Assembly (NCBI GenBank): GCA_943846785.1
Contig: OX044367.1
Span: 186,001 to 250,000 of the forward strand
Source of the DNA: SCGC-AAA076-P13 sp905478035
Lineage (GTDB): Bacteria > Pseudomonadota > Gammaproteobacteria > Magnimaribacterales > D2472
DNA length: 64,000 bases
Direction: 5' to 3'
A program made the translations under genes and the position numbers. The notes under the pieces are model-generated. The model was not told the DNA's origin. It searched no databases and saw nothing but the letters and a program-made list of their open reading frames with translations. Shown here one piece after another: positions 26,888 through 35,418 of this stretch; the stretch's first letter is position 1, and each line of letters opens with the position of its first letter.

Positions 26888-28007
26888 TCCCAAAGAAACG
26901 CCACTGTCTTTATATATTCATCTTCCATGGTGTGAGAAGCAATGTCCATATTGTGATTTCAATATAGATATTAATAAAAAAAATGGAGATGAGGATCTTC
27001 TTATAGATGCAATATTGTCTGACTTAGAGGCATCAAAAATATATATTTCAGGCAGAAAATTTATATCTATATATTTCGGTGGAGGCACCCCCTCTTTAGT
27101 GAACTCAAAAAATATTGAAAAGATATTACTCAAACTATCAAGCAGTAGAATGATAAATAAAGATTGTGAGATAAGTTTCGAGTTTAACCCCAAGGAAGTT
27201 ACATTAGATTACTTAACCGATCTATCTAATATTGGTATTAATAGAGCCTCTATTGGCATCCAAAGTTTTGACAATGTTACCTTGAAGAGTTTAGAGCGCA
27301 ACCATAATGCTGATGAGGCACTAAAAGCCTTAAATATAATTGATAGCATTAAGTCTATTAAAACTTCCATAGATTTAATATACGGTGTTATGGGGCAATC
27401 ATTGTCCTCTTTTGTAAAGGATATAGAGATCTTTTGCTCACAAAATATTTCTCATCTTTCTATGTATCAGTTAACAATTGAGCCAAATACAATCTTTTAC
27501 AAAAAGGAGCTTAAAATTCCAAAAGATACTGAAATAGAAAAAATGGAACAGGCCGCCCAAAAGCTACTTAATAAAAGTAGGTTTTATCAATATGAGGTTT
27601 CTTCTTGGACTAAAGAAAAGTCTTTTAGTAAGCACAATATGAATTACTGGATGTATGGTGATTTTTTGGGGCTTGGCCCAGGTGCTCACAGTAAAATTAC
27701 ATCTGAAGATGAAATAACAAGAATGGTTAAACTAAAGAAGGTGGATTCCTATATTAAAAATCCCTCCAAGGTCTCTAAAAATCAAATTACTTCGGATGGA
27801 TATGATATTGATTTAGCAATGAACTTACTAAGACTAAAAGATGGGGTTAGTTTTGATGAACTAAAAAGCAGGAAAATACATTTAACAGAGACTTTTTTAA
27901 AAAAGTTAAATCTTGGTATAAGCAATAATCTTTTAGAAAAAAACGGAATTAAGGCAACAAGCATTGGCTATAAATTCTTAAATGATACTGTGAATACTTT
28001 TAGCTAG
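26874..28007 (+). CDS. hemW: Radical SAM protein HemW (heme chaperone)
   Basis: The 377-residue protein starts at TTG 26874. It carries LYIHLPWCEKQCPYCDF with Cys20, Cys24 and Cys27 for the 4Fe-4S cluster, the YFGGGTPSL motif, GIQSFDN and the C-terminal HemW domain (YWMYGDFLGLGPGAHS). HemW binds heme and passes it to target proteins; it is distinct from the true coproporphyrinogen dehydrogenase HemN, which has a longer Cys motif. The rdgB-hemW pairing is widespread. Its stop shares CTAG with trmB. Confidence 0.93.
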   Translation: MKKFSPKETPLSLYIHLPWCEKQCPYCDFNIDINKKNGDEDLLIDAILSDLEASKIYISGRKFISIYFGGGTPSLVNSKNIEKILLKLSSSRMINKDCEISFEFNPKEVTLDYLTDLSNIGINRASIGIQSFDNVTLKSLERNHNADEALKALNIIDSIKSIKTSIDLIYGVMGQSLSSFVKDIEIFCSQNISHLSMYQLTIEPNTIFYKKELKIPKDTEIEKMEQAAQKLLNKSRFYQYEVSSWTKEKSFSKHNMNYWMYGDFLGLGPGAHSKITSEDEITRMVKLKKVDSYIKNPSKVSKNQITSDGYDIDLAMNLLRLKDGVSFDELKSRKIHLTETFLKKLNLGISNNLLEKNGIKATSIGYKFLNDTVNTFS

Positions 28008-28648
28008 GATTTTATAAGTGAAAAAGGATAAATTTTTCTACCCTCATGCAATGCTCTTCTTTGAAACTTCGTTAAAGCTGAAGTCTCATATCTAGATTTA
28101 TCAGTTCTAGAGAATCCCTCAGATAAAGATATCTGATCTTCAATAGATTCTGCATAGTCTTTTACATCAGTTGACATAAATAACTCGCCGCCATCTTTTA
28201 TTGTTGGATGAATTAATTTAAAAAATTCATTCGTAAGCATTCTTCTCTTGTGATGTTTAAGTTTTGGCCAAGGATCTGGACATATAACAATTACATCATC
28301 AAAGATTGGTTTTTTTACATCATCTATTAAAAGTCTTATATCCCCAGATGTAATTAAAATATTATTAATTTCATTACTAATTATCTCGCCTAGCAATGCT
28401 CCTATCCCAGCTAGATACACTTCTGATGCAATATATAGAGATTCTGGATTTTCCCTTGAAAGAGCAAGAGTATTCTCTCCATTTCCAAATCCAATCTCTA
28501 AAACAACTCTAGAAAAATCTTGTTTGGCTTGAATTATTTGAGAATATTTATTGATCTCATATGAAGCAAGATGATCTAAATTACCTTCCTGACTGGAGGT
28601 TATCCTGCCTCTTCTTTTTACAAATGATGGTAAATATTTGTGGCGCAT
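28004..28648 (-). CDS. trmB: tRNA (guanine-N7-)-methyltransferase TrmB
   Basis: The 214-residue protein has RGRITSSQEG near the N-terminus, the SAM motif VVLEIGFGNGENTLALS, the PDPWPKLKHHKRRM signature of TrmB, and a C-terminal YETSALTKFQRRALHEGRKIYPF. It makes m7G46 in the tRNA variable loop. It is followed upstream on the same strand by rpoH with 23 bases between them. Confidence 0.95.
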   Translation of the reverse strand: MRHKYLPSFVKRRGRITSSQEGNLDHLASYEINKYSQIIQAKQDFSRVVLEIGFGNGENTLALSRENPESLYIASEVYLAGIGALLGEIISNEINNILITSGDIRLLIDDVKKPIFDDVIVICPDPWPKLKHHKRRMLTNEFFKLIHPTIKDGGELFMSTDVKDYAESIEDQISLSEGFSRTDKSRYETSALTKFQRRALHEGRKIYPFSLIKS

Positions 28649-28671
28649 TTTTTCTATCTTTTTTGATAGAT

Positions 28672-29532
28672 TTAAGCAGCGGTTACCATAAATGCCTTAA
28701 GCTTTTTGAGTGCACCATTTTCAATCTGGCGAATTCTTTCAGCCGAAACATCATACTCATCTGCTAAGTCATGAAGTGTTGCCTTTTGATCAGTTAGATA
28801 TCTTCTCTGAAGAATATCCTTACTTCTATCATCAAGCATTTTTAGGGCTTCTGTTAAGTCATTATGATTAAGTTCCTGTGCCTCTGAAGTTGCAACAATT
28901 AATTCTGGATCATATGTTTTGTCTTCTAGGTACTGAGAAGGAGACATGATTTCTTCATCATCATCTGTTGAGCTTGGCGCATCAAATGATGCATCATTTG
29001 AAGACAACCTGCTTTCCATATGCAAAACATCTTTTACTTCAACATTTAAATCTTCTGCTATCTTTTCAGCTTCTTCTTTGGTCAGCCATTCTAAAGTCTT
29101 CTTTTTACTTCTTAAGTTAAAAAATAGTTTTCTTTGCGCCTTAGTGGTTGCAATCTTGACCAGCCTCCAATTTTTAAGGATATATTCATGAATTTCAGCT
29201 TTAATCCAATGAACAGCAAAAGAAACAACCTTAACCCCCCTATGAGGATCATACTTATCAACTGCTTTCATTAAGCCAACATTGCCTTCTTGAATAATAT
29301 CTGCCAAAGGTAGGCCATATCCTTGATAAGATCTTGCAATATGAACTACAAAACGAAGGTGATGAATAACTAACTGTCTTGCTGCATCTAGATCATCTTC
29401 TTCATATAGCTTTAATGCTAATTCTTGTTCTTGTTCCTTAGTAAGAATAGGAATTGAATGCACAGAAGCCAAATAGGATTCAATATCCTTGCCTGGACTA
29501 TTTAGCTGAGATGGTTGTAACTGTGTTCCCAT
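28672..29532 (-). CDS. rpoH: Heat-shock sigma factor RpoH (sigma-32)
   Basis: The 286-residue sigma-70-family protein has region 2 (HLRFVVHIARSYQGYGLPLADIIQEGNVGLMKAVDKYDP), the RpoH box QRKLFFNLR after region 2.4 that separates it from RpoD and RpoS, and a region 4.2 helix-turn-helix (TLHDLADEYDVSAERIRQIENGALKKLK). It directs transcription of heat-shock genes. The leader between 29533 and 29590 is very AT-rich with a TATAAT-like string on the coding strand. ftsX-ftsE are not next to it as they often are. Confidence 0.95.
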   Translation of the reverse strand: MGTQLQPSQLNSPGKDIESYLASVHSIPILTKEQEQELALKLYEEDDLDAARQLVIHHLRFVVHIARSYQGYGLPLADIIQEGNVGLMKAVDKYDPHRGVKVVSFAVHWIKAEIHEYILKNWRLVKIATTKAQRKLFFNLRSKKKTLEWLTKEEAEKIAEDLNVEVKDVLHMESRLSSNDASFDAPSSTDDDEEIMSPSQYLEDKTYDPELIVATSEAQELNHNDLTEALKMLDDRSKDILQRRYLTDQKATLHDLADEYDVSAERIRQIENGALKKLKAFMVTAA

Positions 29533-29589
29533 ATTATTATAAGTTTTTAGTATAATACATTATATTATAAATTAATGTATAGCAGTGAA

Positions 29590-30414
29590 TTATACCAATT
29601 TTTTATGATATTCGCTTAGAATTGGGAAAAACCTGTCATGAATGTCTTGATTCCTGCATGCAATAAATGGACTATTTAATATAGTATCCTCTTTATTGTA
29701 TGGGAGAGGCTTTCCAGAACTTAATAAACTAACTATTCCCCCAGAACCCGATAAGACTGCATTTCCTGCAGCAATATCCCATTCCGATGTGGGTCCAAAC
29801 CTTGGGTATATATCAGCTTGATTGTCAGCTAAAGCGCAAAGTTTTAATGAGCTTCCCTTCTCAACAACTTCATAGTCAATATTTAAGCTTTTAAATAGGC
29901 TCAGAAGGTTTCTATCTGCATCTGTTTGATGGCTTTTACTCATAACTATTCTTAATGTATTTATCTCGGCATTGGATATTCCTGATAAATTCTTATCACT
30001 ATCATAAATAGAACCATGCCATACATTAGATGTTGCAGGCGCACCAACAATACCAAAGATAGCAGACCCATCTTCAATTAAGGCAATATTTACAGTAAAT
30101 TCCTTCGATTTATTAATGAACTCTCTTGTTCCATCAAGTGGATCTACAAGCCAATAAGGGATATCAAAATTCTTTTGGTCTTTATGATACGTTTCCTCAG
30201 ATAATACTGGTATCTGAGGTGTAATTTTATTTAATGCATCTATGATAATTTTATTAGCTGCATTGTCTGCTTCTGTTACTGGCGATCCGTCTGATTTAAT
30301 TTCTTGATTGAATGTATCTTTTTTATAAACTTCCATGATCGCATCTGATGCAATCCTGACAGTTTCAGTTATTGGGTTTAAAATACTAGATAAAAGCTCA
30401 TGAGTAATTTTCAT
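29590..30414 (-). CDS. cysQ: 3'(2'),5'-bisphosphate nucleotidase CysQ
   Basis: The 274-residue inositol-monophosphatase-fold protein has the metal-binding SDGSPVTEADNAAN region, LSEETYHKD, WLVDPLDGTREFI and SEWDIAAGNAVLSGSGG motifs. It hydrolyses PAP to AMP, recycling the by-product of sulfate assimilation and of some acyl-carrier modifications. The first codons overlap head-to-head with the divergent yrfG-type gene by 15 bases, and neither protein has a convincing alternative start. Confidence 0.92.
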   Translation of the reverse strand: MKITHELLSSILNPITETVRIASDAIMEVYKKDTFNQEIKSDGSPVTEADNAANKIIIDALNKITPQIPVLSEETYHKDQKNFDIPYWLVDPLDGTREFINKSKEFTVNIALIEDGSAIFGIVGAPATSNVWHGSIYDSDKNLSGISNAEINTLRIVMSKSHQTDADRNLLSLFKSLNIDYEVVEKGSSLKLCALADNQADIYPRFGPTSEWDIAAGNAVLSGSGGIVSLLSSGKPLPYNKEDTILNSPFIACRNQDIHDRFFPILSEYHKKLV

Positions 30415-31074
30415 AAAAGTATCTTAGCAGAATCAACATGCATATTACTTGATATAGATGGGGTTATTTTAGATCAGAATTTTGATAACTTATTTTGGGG
30501 GGAGTGGCTTCCTGCTGCGGTTGCAGCGAAAAAAGATATTTCTTTAGAGACAGCAAAGGAAGACATTTATAAAACTTCTAAGCAGCTGTATGGAACCCTT
30601 CCATGGTATGAGCTTAAGTTTTGGGAAGATAAGTACGATGTAGATCTTATTTCTCTGGCTGAACAAAATAAGTCTTATGTAAAATTTATAGAAGGCGCAG
30701 AAGCAGCTCTTAAATTTATGTCATCTTTAAATAAAAAGATTTTTTTTCTTACTAATTGTGATTCGAGATTGTTAAAAGTTAAATCTTCTCAAGTTTCTTT
30801 ACTTAATTATGCTGATGATTGGATATCAAGTGTTGACCTAGGAGTTATTAAAGAAGATCAGAAATTTTGGACCATAGCTTTCAACCAACTTAATGTCTTG
30901 GCATCGGAATCTATATTTTTTGATGACAATATCAGTATCGTTAATTCAGCAATCGACTATGGCATTAAATACTCTGTTCACATCACAGAGCCAACCAATA
31001 ATGACAGTGTGATTTATGAATCAAAATCTGAGTATCAAATCAGAAAGCTAGTTGATTTAATCAGAGCAGACTGA
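30400..31074 (+). CDS. yrfG: GMP/IMP nucleotidase, YrfG-like HAD hydrolase
   Basis: The 224-residue HAD protein has motif I as LLDIDGVILDQNFDNLFW, a cap with the YGTLPWYELKFWEDKY segment matching the LNWYxxxYW block of YrfG, motif II FLTNCDSR, a Lys in IKEDQKFW and motif III SIFFDDNISIVNSA. E. coli YrfG dephosphorylates GMP and IMP. The second Asp of motif I is present (DID), so activity is expected. It overlaps cysQ at its start and the alkaline phosphatase gene at its end (18 bases). Confidence 0.82.
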   Translation: MSNFHKSILAESTCILLDIDGVILDQNFDNLFWGEWLPAAVAAKKDISLETAKEDIYKTSKQLYGTLPWYELKFWEDKYDVDLISLAEQNKSYVKFIEGAEAALKFMSSLNKKIFFLTNCDSRLLKVKSSQVSLLNYADDWISSVDLGVIKEDQKFWTIAFNQLNVLASESIFFDDNISIVNSAIDYGIKYSVHITEPTNNDSVIYESKSEYQIRKLVDLIRAD

Positions 31075-32226
31075 TGGTTCAATATTTGATGCGTCAATAG
31101 CATCTAAAATTAGTGTATGGATATCTGTATTATCCATGAGCCCTGTAAATGAATGAGCTCCAGGACCATAAGCATAGACCCCAACAGGTATTGAGGTATG
31201 CCTGCCTGTACCCCATTGAACTTTAACCATTCCTTCTTTATCTCCAAGTATTTGAAGTCCACCAGTTTCATGGTCAGCAGTTATGATTAACAGAGTTTCT
31301 TTGTCTGCTGTTACAAAATCCATAGCCATTGCAATTGTTTTATCAAAGTCTATAAATTCTGTAATCATTGTAATTGCATCATTGTCATGGGCTGCCCAGT
31401 CAATCTGACTACCCTCACTCATCAGGAAAAATCCATTGCAGGAATCTTCATCTGATTTAAAAGATAAGAATTCTAAAGCTGTTTTTGTCATCTGTAATTG
31501 AGTTGGCTTTGCAGGAGATCGATTAATTCCATCCTCATCAAATAAACCAAGAACTCTTTCTGAATCTAGAAAGTTTTCAGTAGAAAGGTCCTTTATATCG
31601 GTAATTAATAAATTATTTTCTTTTGCTTTTTCAATATTGAAAAACTTTGTGCCTCCTCCAAGAGAAATTTTAATAGGGGATTCAAGCAGCTGATTGGCAA
31701 TTTCTTCTTCCTTGTATCTTGAGTCTATATGGGAATAAAAGGCAGCAGGTGTAGCATGAGTAATAGATGATGTGGCTACTAAACCAGATATATAACCTTT
31801 ATTTGAGATTATCTCTGGAATTGAAGGAACAATTTTCTTATCGTGTGTTATTGAAAGAAATTTATTTTTAGTCTTTATTCCTGTTGCCCAAGCAGAAGCT
31901 GCAGCAGCAGAGTCAGTGTAGATGCTGTTATAAGAGTGGGTGAGTGATGTTCCATGAAAAGGCATTTGATCTATAGCCAATCTATGATTAACACCGCCTA
32001 TTGCAATTCTTGAAAGAGTTATTTGATTTAAACCAGTTCCATCGCCGATAAGAAGAATAATATTTTTTGGCTTTTTATCTTTAGAAAATACTACTGTTTC
32101 AATAGACTTAGTGCCTTCATTTCCTATTTCTATGTACTCTATTTTTGATTTACTTTGATTTGATAATAAAGATATTAAGCACCCTAAAATGATTATAAGT
32201 AAAAAATAAGGAACAAACTTTTTCAT
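31057..32226 (-). CDS. Alkaline phosphatase, probably membrane-anchored
   Basis: The 389-residue protein has metal and nucleophile motifs of PhoA-type enzymes: LLIGDGTGLNQITLSRIA (metal Asp62) and YTDSAAAASAWATGIKT with the phosphorylated Ser106. LMSEGSQIDWAAHDND and IITADHETGGL supply the remaining metal ligands. The N-terminus is a hydrophobic segment with ILGC (Cys16), so it may be a lipoprotein. It releases phosphate from organic esters in the periplasm. It follows the acid phosphatase gene by 3 bases on the same strand, forming a phosphate-scavenging pair. No Pho box was found upstream. Confidence 0.9.
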   Translation of the reverse strand: MKKFVPYFLLIIILGCLISLLSNQSKSKIEYIEIGNEGTKSIETVVFSKDKKPKNIILLIGDGTGLNQITLSRIAIGGVNHRLAIDQMPFHGTSLTHSYNSIYTDSAAAASAWATGIKTKNKFLSITHDKKIVPSIPEIISNKGYISGLVATSSITHATPAAFYSHIDSRYKEEEIANQLLESPIKISLGGGTKFFNIEKAKENNLLITDIKDLSTENFLDSERVLGLFDEDGINRSPAKPTQLQMTKTALEFLSFKSDEDSCNGFFLMSEGSQIDWAAHDNDAITMITEFIDFDKTIAMAMDFVTADKETLLIITADHETGGLQILGDKEGMVKVQWGTGRHTSIPVGVYAYGPGAHSFTGLMDNTDIHTLILDAIDASNIEPSVCSD

Positions 32227-32229
32227 ATA

Positions 32230-33075
32230 TTATGGCTTAAGCGCGTTCAATCTCATTTCCATTATTTCTTCTTTTGTATCAGGATACTTGTTCCCGTAAA
32301 TGGCTCCTTCCCATTTGCCATACATGGGATTGGTTAACATAAACCATTTTTTTCCCCACATATCAGAGTACTTTTCAGCTAGATCTCTTCGAGAATTAAT
32401 ATCTGTGGCTGCTTCCTCCAAAGGAATAAAGTCTGTTAGCTGATCTCCTACTAACATCAGAATTCTATAGTCTTCAGCAACAAGAGCTCTTCTTGAAACC
32501 TTGTCAGAGGTCCATCCATTTTCGTCTCTCATCAATAAGACATCTCTATCATCATCAAAAGGAAGGCCTAAGTTTTTAATATTGGTTCTTGTTGCCTCCT
32601 CTAGTTCTGCAACTCTGTTAGTTACATAGAAAATTTTTATGCCTTTATCTGATGCATTTTCAAGAAAGCTAGATACTCCAGGAACTGGCTTAGCAGTGGC
32701 TTCAAGCCCCCATTCAATCCAACCATTCGGATACGAAAGCCCTGAGAGTATAGATCTTGCTTGGAATGCCACATTGTCTAGAACGGTTTCATCTACATCT
32801 AAGATTATTGCCATTGGTTTAGATGAATACTCACCTGACTGCTCAAGTGCAGCAGACCAATTTTTGTCTGCAATTGCATCATCAAGAAGCATTGAGGCAT
32901 TTGCATATGTTTGAATAGAGTTTGCGGCATATTCCGTTGAGGATTGGGCATACAAGACAGAAAGCATAGTCTGTTCTTGAAGAGACCTGTCTATAACTGT
33001 TTCAGACGAATTAATATAATGCGCCATTAAAATACTTAAGGCTGCACATAAATGTAGTTGATTTAATGATTTCAT
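32230..33075 (-). CDS. Secreted acid phosphatase/5'-nucleotidase, e(P4)-type HAD IIIB
   Basis: The 281-residue protein has a hydrophobic N-terminal export signal (residues about 6-22) and an all-helical leader. HAD motif I is AIILDVDETVLDNVAF, motif II IKIFYVTNR and motif III LMLVGDQLTDF; the C-terminal part has WFMLTNPMYGKWEGAIYG, a hallmark of the OlpA/e(P4) family. Family members dephosphorylate nucleotides such as NMN and 5'-AMP outside the cytoplasm. Unlike e(P4) itself, no clear lipobox Cys follows the signal. It is co-oriented with the alkaline phosphatase gene. Confidence 0.9.
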   Translation of the reverse strand: MKSLNQLHLCAALSILMAHYINSSETVIDRSLQEQTMLSVLYAQSSTEYAANSIQTYANASMLLDDAIADKNWSAALEQSGEYSSKPMAIILDVDETVLDNVAFQARSILSGLSYPNGWIEWGLEATAKPVPGVSSFLENASDKGIKIFYVTNRVAELEEATRTNIKNLGLPFDDDRDVLLMRDENGWTSDKVSRRALVAEDYRILMLVGDQLTDFIPLEEAATDINSRRDLAEKYSDMWGKKWFMLTNPMYGKWEGAIYGNKYPDTKEEIMEMRLNALKP

Positions 33076-33088
33076 AGATTAACAGCAT

Positions 33089-33094
33089 TATAAT
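33089..33094 (+). promoter_or_regulatory. Candidate -10 hexamer TATAAT
   Basis: A consensus TATAAT lies 29 bases before the ATG at 33123. It overlaps another in-frame ATG (33093), which argues that translation starts at 33123 instead. No convincing -35 hexamer is seen at the proper distance, so the call is weak. Confidence 0.35.
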
Positions 33095-33122
33095 GCTTAT
33101 AAATAATTTAGAGAATAATAAT

Positions 33123-33284
33123 ATGAGCAATGAACTATTAGACAATTTAAATCAATTAAAAAAAATGTTTGTTCTTTTAAGTGAAGAAAGAAAAGTCGTA
33201 TTGTCACATCACAAAACATTCGAGCATGTAGAAAAAATGCGAACTATTGTTGATGATTCCATAAAGTTGGTTGAAAGTGAATAA
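33123..33284 (+). CDS. Small coiled-coil protein, unknown function
   Basis: The 53-residue product (MSNELLDNLNQLKKMFVLL...) is highly charged and helical, with heptad-like Leu/Val spacing. An alternative start at 33093 would add ten residues but sits on a TATAAT string. The end overlaps the start of the dienoyl-CoA isomerase gene by up to 14 bases, implying translational coupling. No family is recognised. Confidence 0.5.
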   Translation: MSNELLDNLNQLKKMFVLLSEERKVVLSHHKTFEHVEKMRTIVDDSIKLVESE

Positions 33285-34134
33285 GACAACTTGTTTTGAT
33301 GTAACCATAGAGAATGGCGTTGCCAATATCTCTATGAATAGGCCTGACCAACTAAACTCTATGATAAGAGTTTTTTGGAAAGAGCTCCCTGACATAATTA
33401 AAGAGATAGACAAAAACTCTGACGCTAGAGTCATTGTATTATCAGGTCAAGGCAAGCACTTTAGTGCTGGTATGGATCTTTCTACCTTTGTTCCACCTAA
33501 AAAAACTGACAAAGAAGTGGATCCTGCAAGACAAAGAGAAGTTTTTTATCATGAAGTTCTAGAGCTTCAAGATGCATTTACAGCATTAGAAGAATGCAGA
33601 ATGCCAACGATAGCTTCAATACATGGCGCCTGTGTTGGAGGAGCAATAGACATGGTTGCCGCTTGTGATATGAGGTATTGCTCAGAAAATGCATTCTTTA
33701 AAATTGCAGAAGTAGATATTGGCATAGCAGCAGATGTAGGAACTCTGCAAAGACTACCTTCTCTTATTCCACTAGCTAGCCTTAGAGAGTTGGCATTTAC
33801 TGGAAGGAAGTTTGACTCAGCTGAAGCAAAATCACTTGGCTTGGTAAATGAAGTATTTACATCTGAGGATATTCTTCATGAGGAAGTTCAAAAAGTTGCT
33901 AAAAATATTGCCAGTAAGTCTCCTCTGGTTACTAGAGTAATTAAAAAGCAAATTAACTATGCAAGAGATCACTCAGTTAGAGATGCATTAGAATTTCATG
34001 CTACTTGGAATGCTAGTCTTATTAGTGGAAAAGATATGCAAGAGGCTATGGCATCTTATATGAATAAAACTAATGGCGACTTTGAAGACTTGGAACCTAA
34101 AAAGTCTTTCTGGGAAAAAGAAGGCTTAATTTAG
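33271..34134 (+). CDS. Delta(3,5)-delta(2,4)-dienoyl-CoA isomerase (ECH1-like crotonase)
   Basis: The 287-residue protein starts at TTG 33271 or GTG 33277, since no ATG is available. The crotonase core is GKHFSAGMDLS and IASIHGACVGGAIDMVAACDMRYCSENAFFKIAEVDIGIAADVGTLQRLP. Asp127, Glu147 and Asp155 correspond to the three acidic catalytic residues that distinguish mammalian ECH1 from ordinary enoyl-CoA hydratase. It should allow beta-oxidation of unsaturated acyl chains with odd-position double bonds. Other beta-oxidation genes are not adjacent. Confidence 0.87.
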   Translation: MKVNKTTCFDVTIENGVANISMNRPDQLNSMIRVFWKELPDIIKEIDKNSDARVIVLSGQGKHFSAGMDLSTFVPPKKTDKEVDPARQREVFYHEVLELQDAFTALEECRMPTIASIHGACVGGAIDMVAACDMRYCSENAFFKIAEVDIGIAADVGTLQRLPSLIPLASLRELAFTGRKFDSAEAKSLGLVNEVFTSEDILHEEVQKVAKNIASKSPLVTRVIKKQINYARDHSVRDALEFHATWNASLISGKDMQEAMASYMNKTNGDFEDLEPKKSFWEKEGLI

Positions 34135-34140
34135 TATTGA

Positions 34141-34908
34141 TTAATCTCTTAAGAAAACTGGCTCTGTTGCAGAAGAGTCAGCTTTTGAATAATAGTAACC
34201 ATCTAAGTTAAACTCAGATAGTTTCTCAAAATCTTTAATATTTTGTTCGATAATCCATTTAGCCATTAGACCTCGAGCTCTTTTTGCATAGAAACTAATT
34301 ATTTTATGTTTTCCATTTTTAAAATCTTTAAACACAGGTGAAACAACATTTATATAATCAGGCATCTTACCAAGAACACTAAAATATTCCTTGGATGCAA
34401 GATTTATTAATAAATCTGATTTTTGAGAACTGAGATCATCCAATACATTATTTTGAATTTTATTACCCCAAAATTCATATAGATTTTTTCCTTTTGAAGT
34501 TGTGAGTTTTGTTCCCATTTCTAATCTGTAAGGCTTAATAACATCCATTGGACGAAGAATTCCATATAAACCAGATAAAATTCTTAAGTGTTTTTGAGCA
34601 AATTTTAATTGTTTAGTATTAAAACTTTCTGCCTCTAGCCCTTGGTATACATCTCCCTTAAAAACTAGCATAGATGGCTTGGCTTCATTAGATACAGTTT
34701 TAGCTGCCTTCCATGACTGATATCTATCAAAATTTAGAGTTGCTAATTTATCACTTAGCCCCATAAGGCTTGCTATGTCTTTGGGTTCTTTTTCTTTTAA
34801 GGTCTTGATGAGACTAGATGATTGGCTTAAAAACTGCGGTGCAGTATGATTGCTTTTAGGATCAACAGTGTAATCAAGTGTTTTTGCTGGGGATAAAACT
34901 ATTAACAT
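34141..34908 (-). CDS. yaaA: Peroxide stress protein YaaA
   Basis: The 255-residue protein has the YaaA/DUF328 blocks MLIVLSPAKTLDY, FKGDVYQGL, LRILSGLYGILRPMDVIKPYRLEMGTKL, NLASKEYFSVL and ISFYAKRARGLMAKWII. In E. coli YaaA lowers intracellular free iron during peroxide stress and binds DNA. It is divergent from the TRAP permease genes with 45 bases between starts. Confidence 0.94.
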   Translation of the reverse strand: MLIVLSPAKTLDYTVDPKSNHTAPQFLSQSSSLIKTLKEKEPKDIASLMGLSDKLATLNFDRYQSWKAAKTVSNEAKPSMLVFKGDVYQGLEAESFNTKQLKFAQKHLRILSGLYGILRPMDVIKPYRLEMGTKLTTSKGKNLYEFWGNKIQNNVLDDLSSQKSDLLINLASKEYFSVLGKMPDYINVVSPVFKDFKNGKHKIISFYAKRARGLMAKWIIEQNIKDFEKLSEFNLDGYYYSKADSSATEPVFLRD

Positions 34909-34953
34909 GATAATTATTCTAACTAAATATACAAAATACTTCTAATTAAACTT

Positions 34954-35418
34954 ATGGAAAAGTATATAAATTTTATAGGCAAAAAAATTTCGTATCTCAT
35001 ACCGGTAATGGTTGTACTAATGATAATAGTTATTATTAGTAGATATTTTTTTGGGGTTGGGAGAACAGATTTACAAGAATTGGTGATGTACTTTCATGCT
35101 CTTGTATTCCTGGGATGTGCAGGATATGTTTTTAATGAAGATGAGCATGTAAGAGTAGATATATTTTACAGAGAATCATCTCCAAGATATAAGAATGCAA
35201 TAAATATTATCTTTGGTCTGATATTTTTGCTGCCAGTAACCATTGTGATATTTATATACTCTATAGAAGTTATTGATGCCTCATGGGGTATGCAAGAAAT
35301 ATCAACAGAAGCAGGTGGTCTTAATTATGTTTACGTTCAAAAAACATTTTTGCTCCTTTTTCCTATTACTCTTTTAGCTGCACTTATAAATCAATTAATT
35401 AAGATAAAATGGAAATAA
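34954..35418 (+). CDS. dctQ: TRAP transporter small permease (DctQ)
   Basis: The 154-residue protein has four membrane helices and the DctQ pattern: LVMYFHALVFLGCAGYVFNEDEHVRVDIFY carries the conserved E..MY.. and HVRVD elements. It overlaps dctM by 10 bases. With the matching large permease and a periplasmic binding protein it forms a sodium-coupled high-affinity importer. The likely binding protein is encoded about 1.8 kb downstream on the other strand. Confidence 0.92.
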   Translation: MEKYINFIGKKISYLIPVMVVLMIIVIISRYFFGVGRTDLQELVMYFHALVFLGCAGYVFNEDEHVRVDIFYRESSPRYKNAINIIFGLIFLLPVTIVIFIYSIEVIDASWGMQEISTEAGGLNYVYVQKTFLLLFPITLLAALINQLIKIKWK

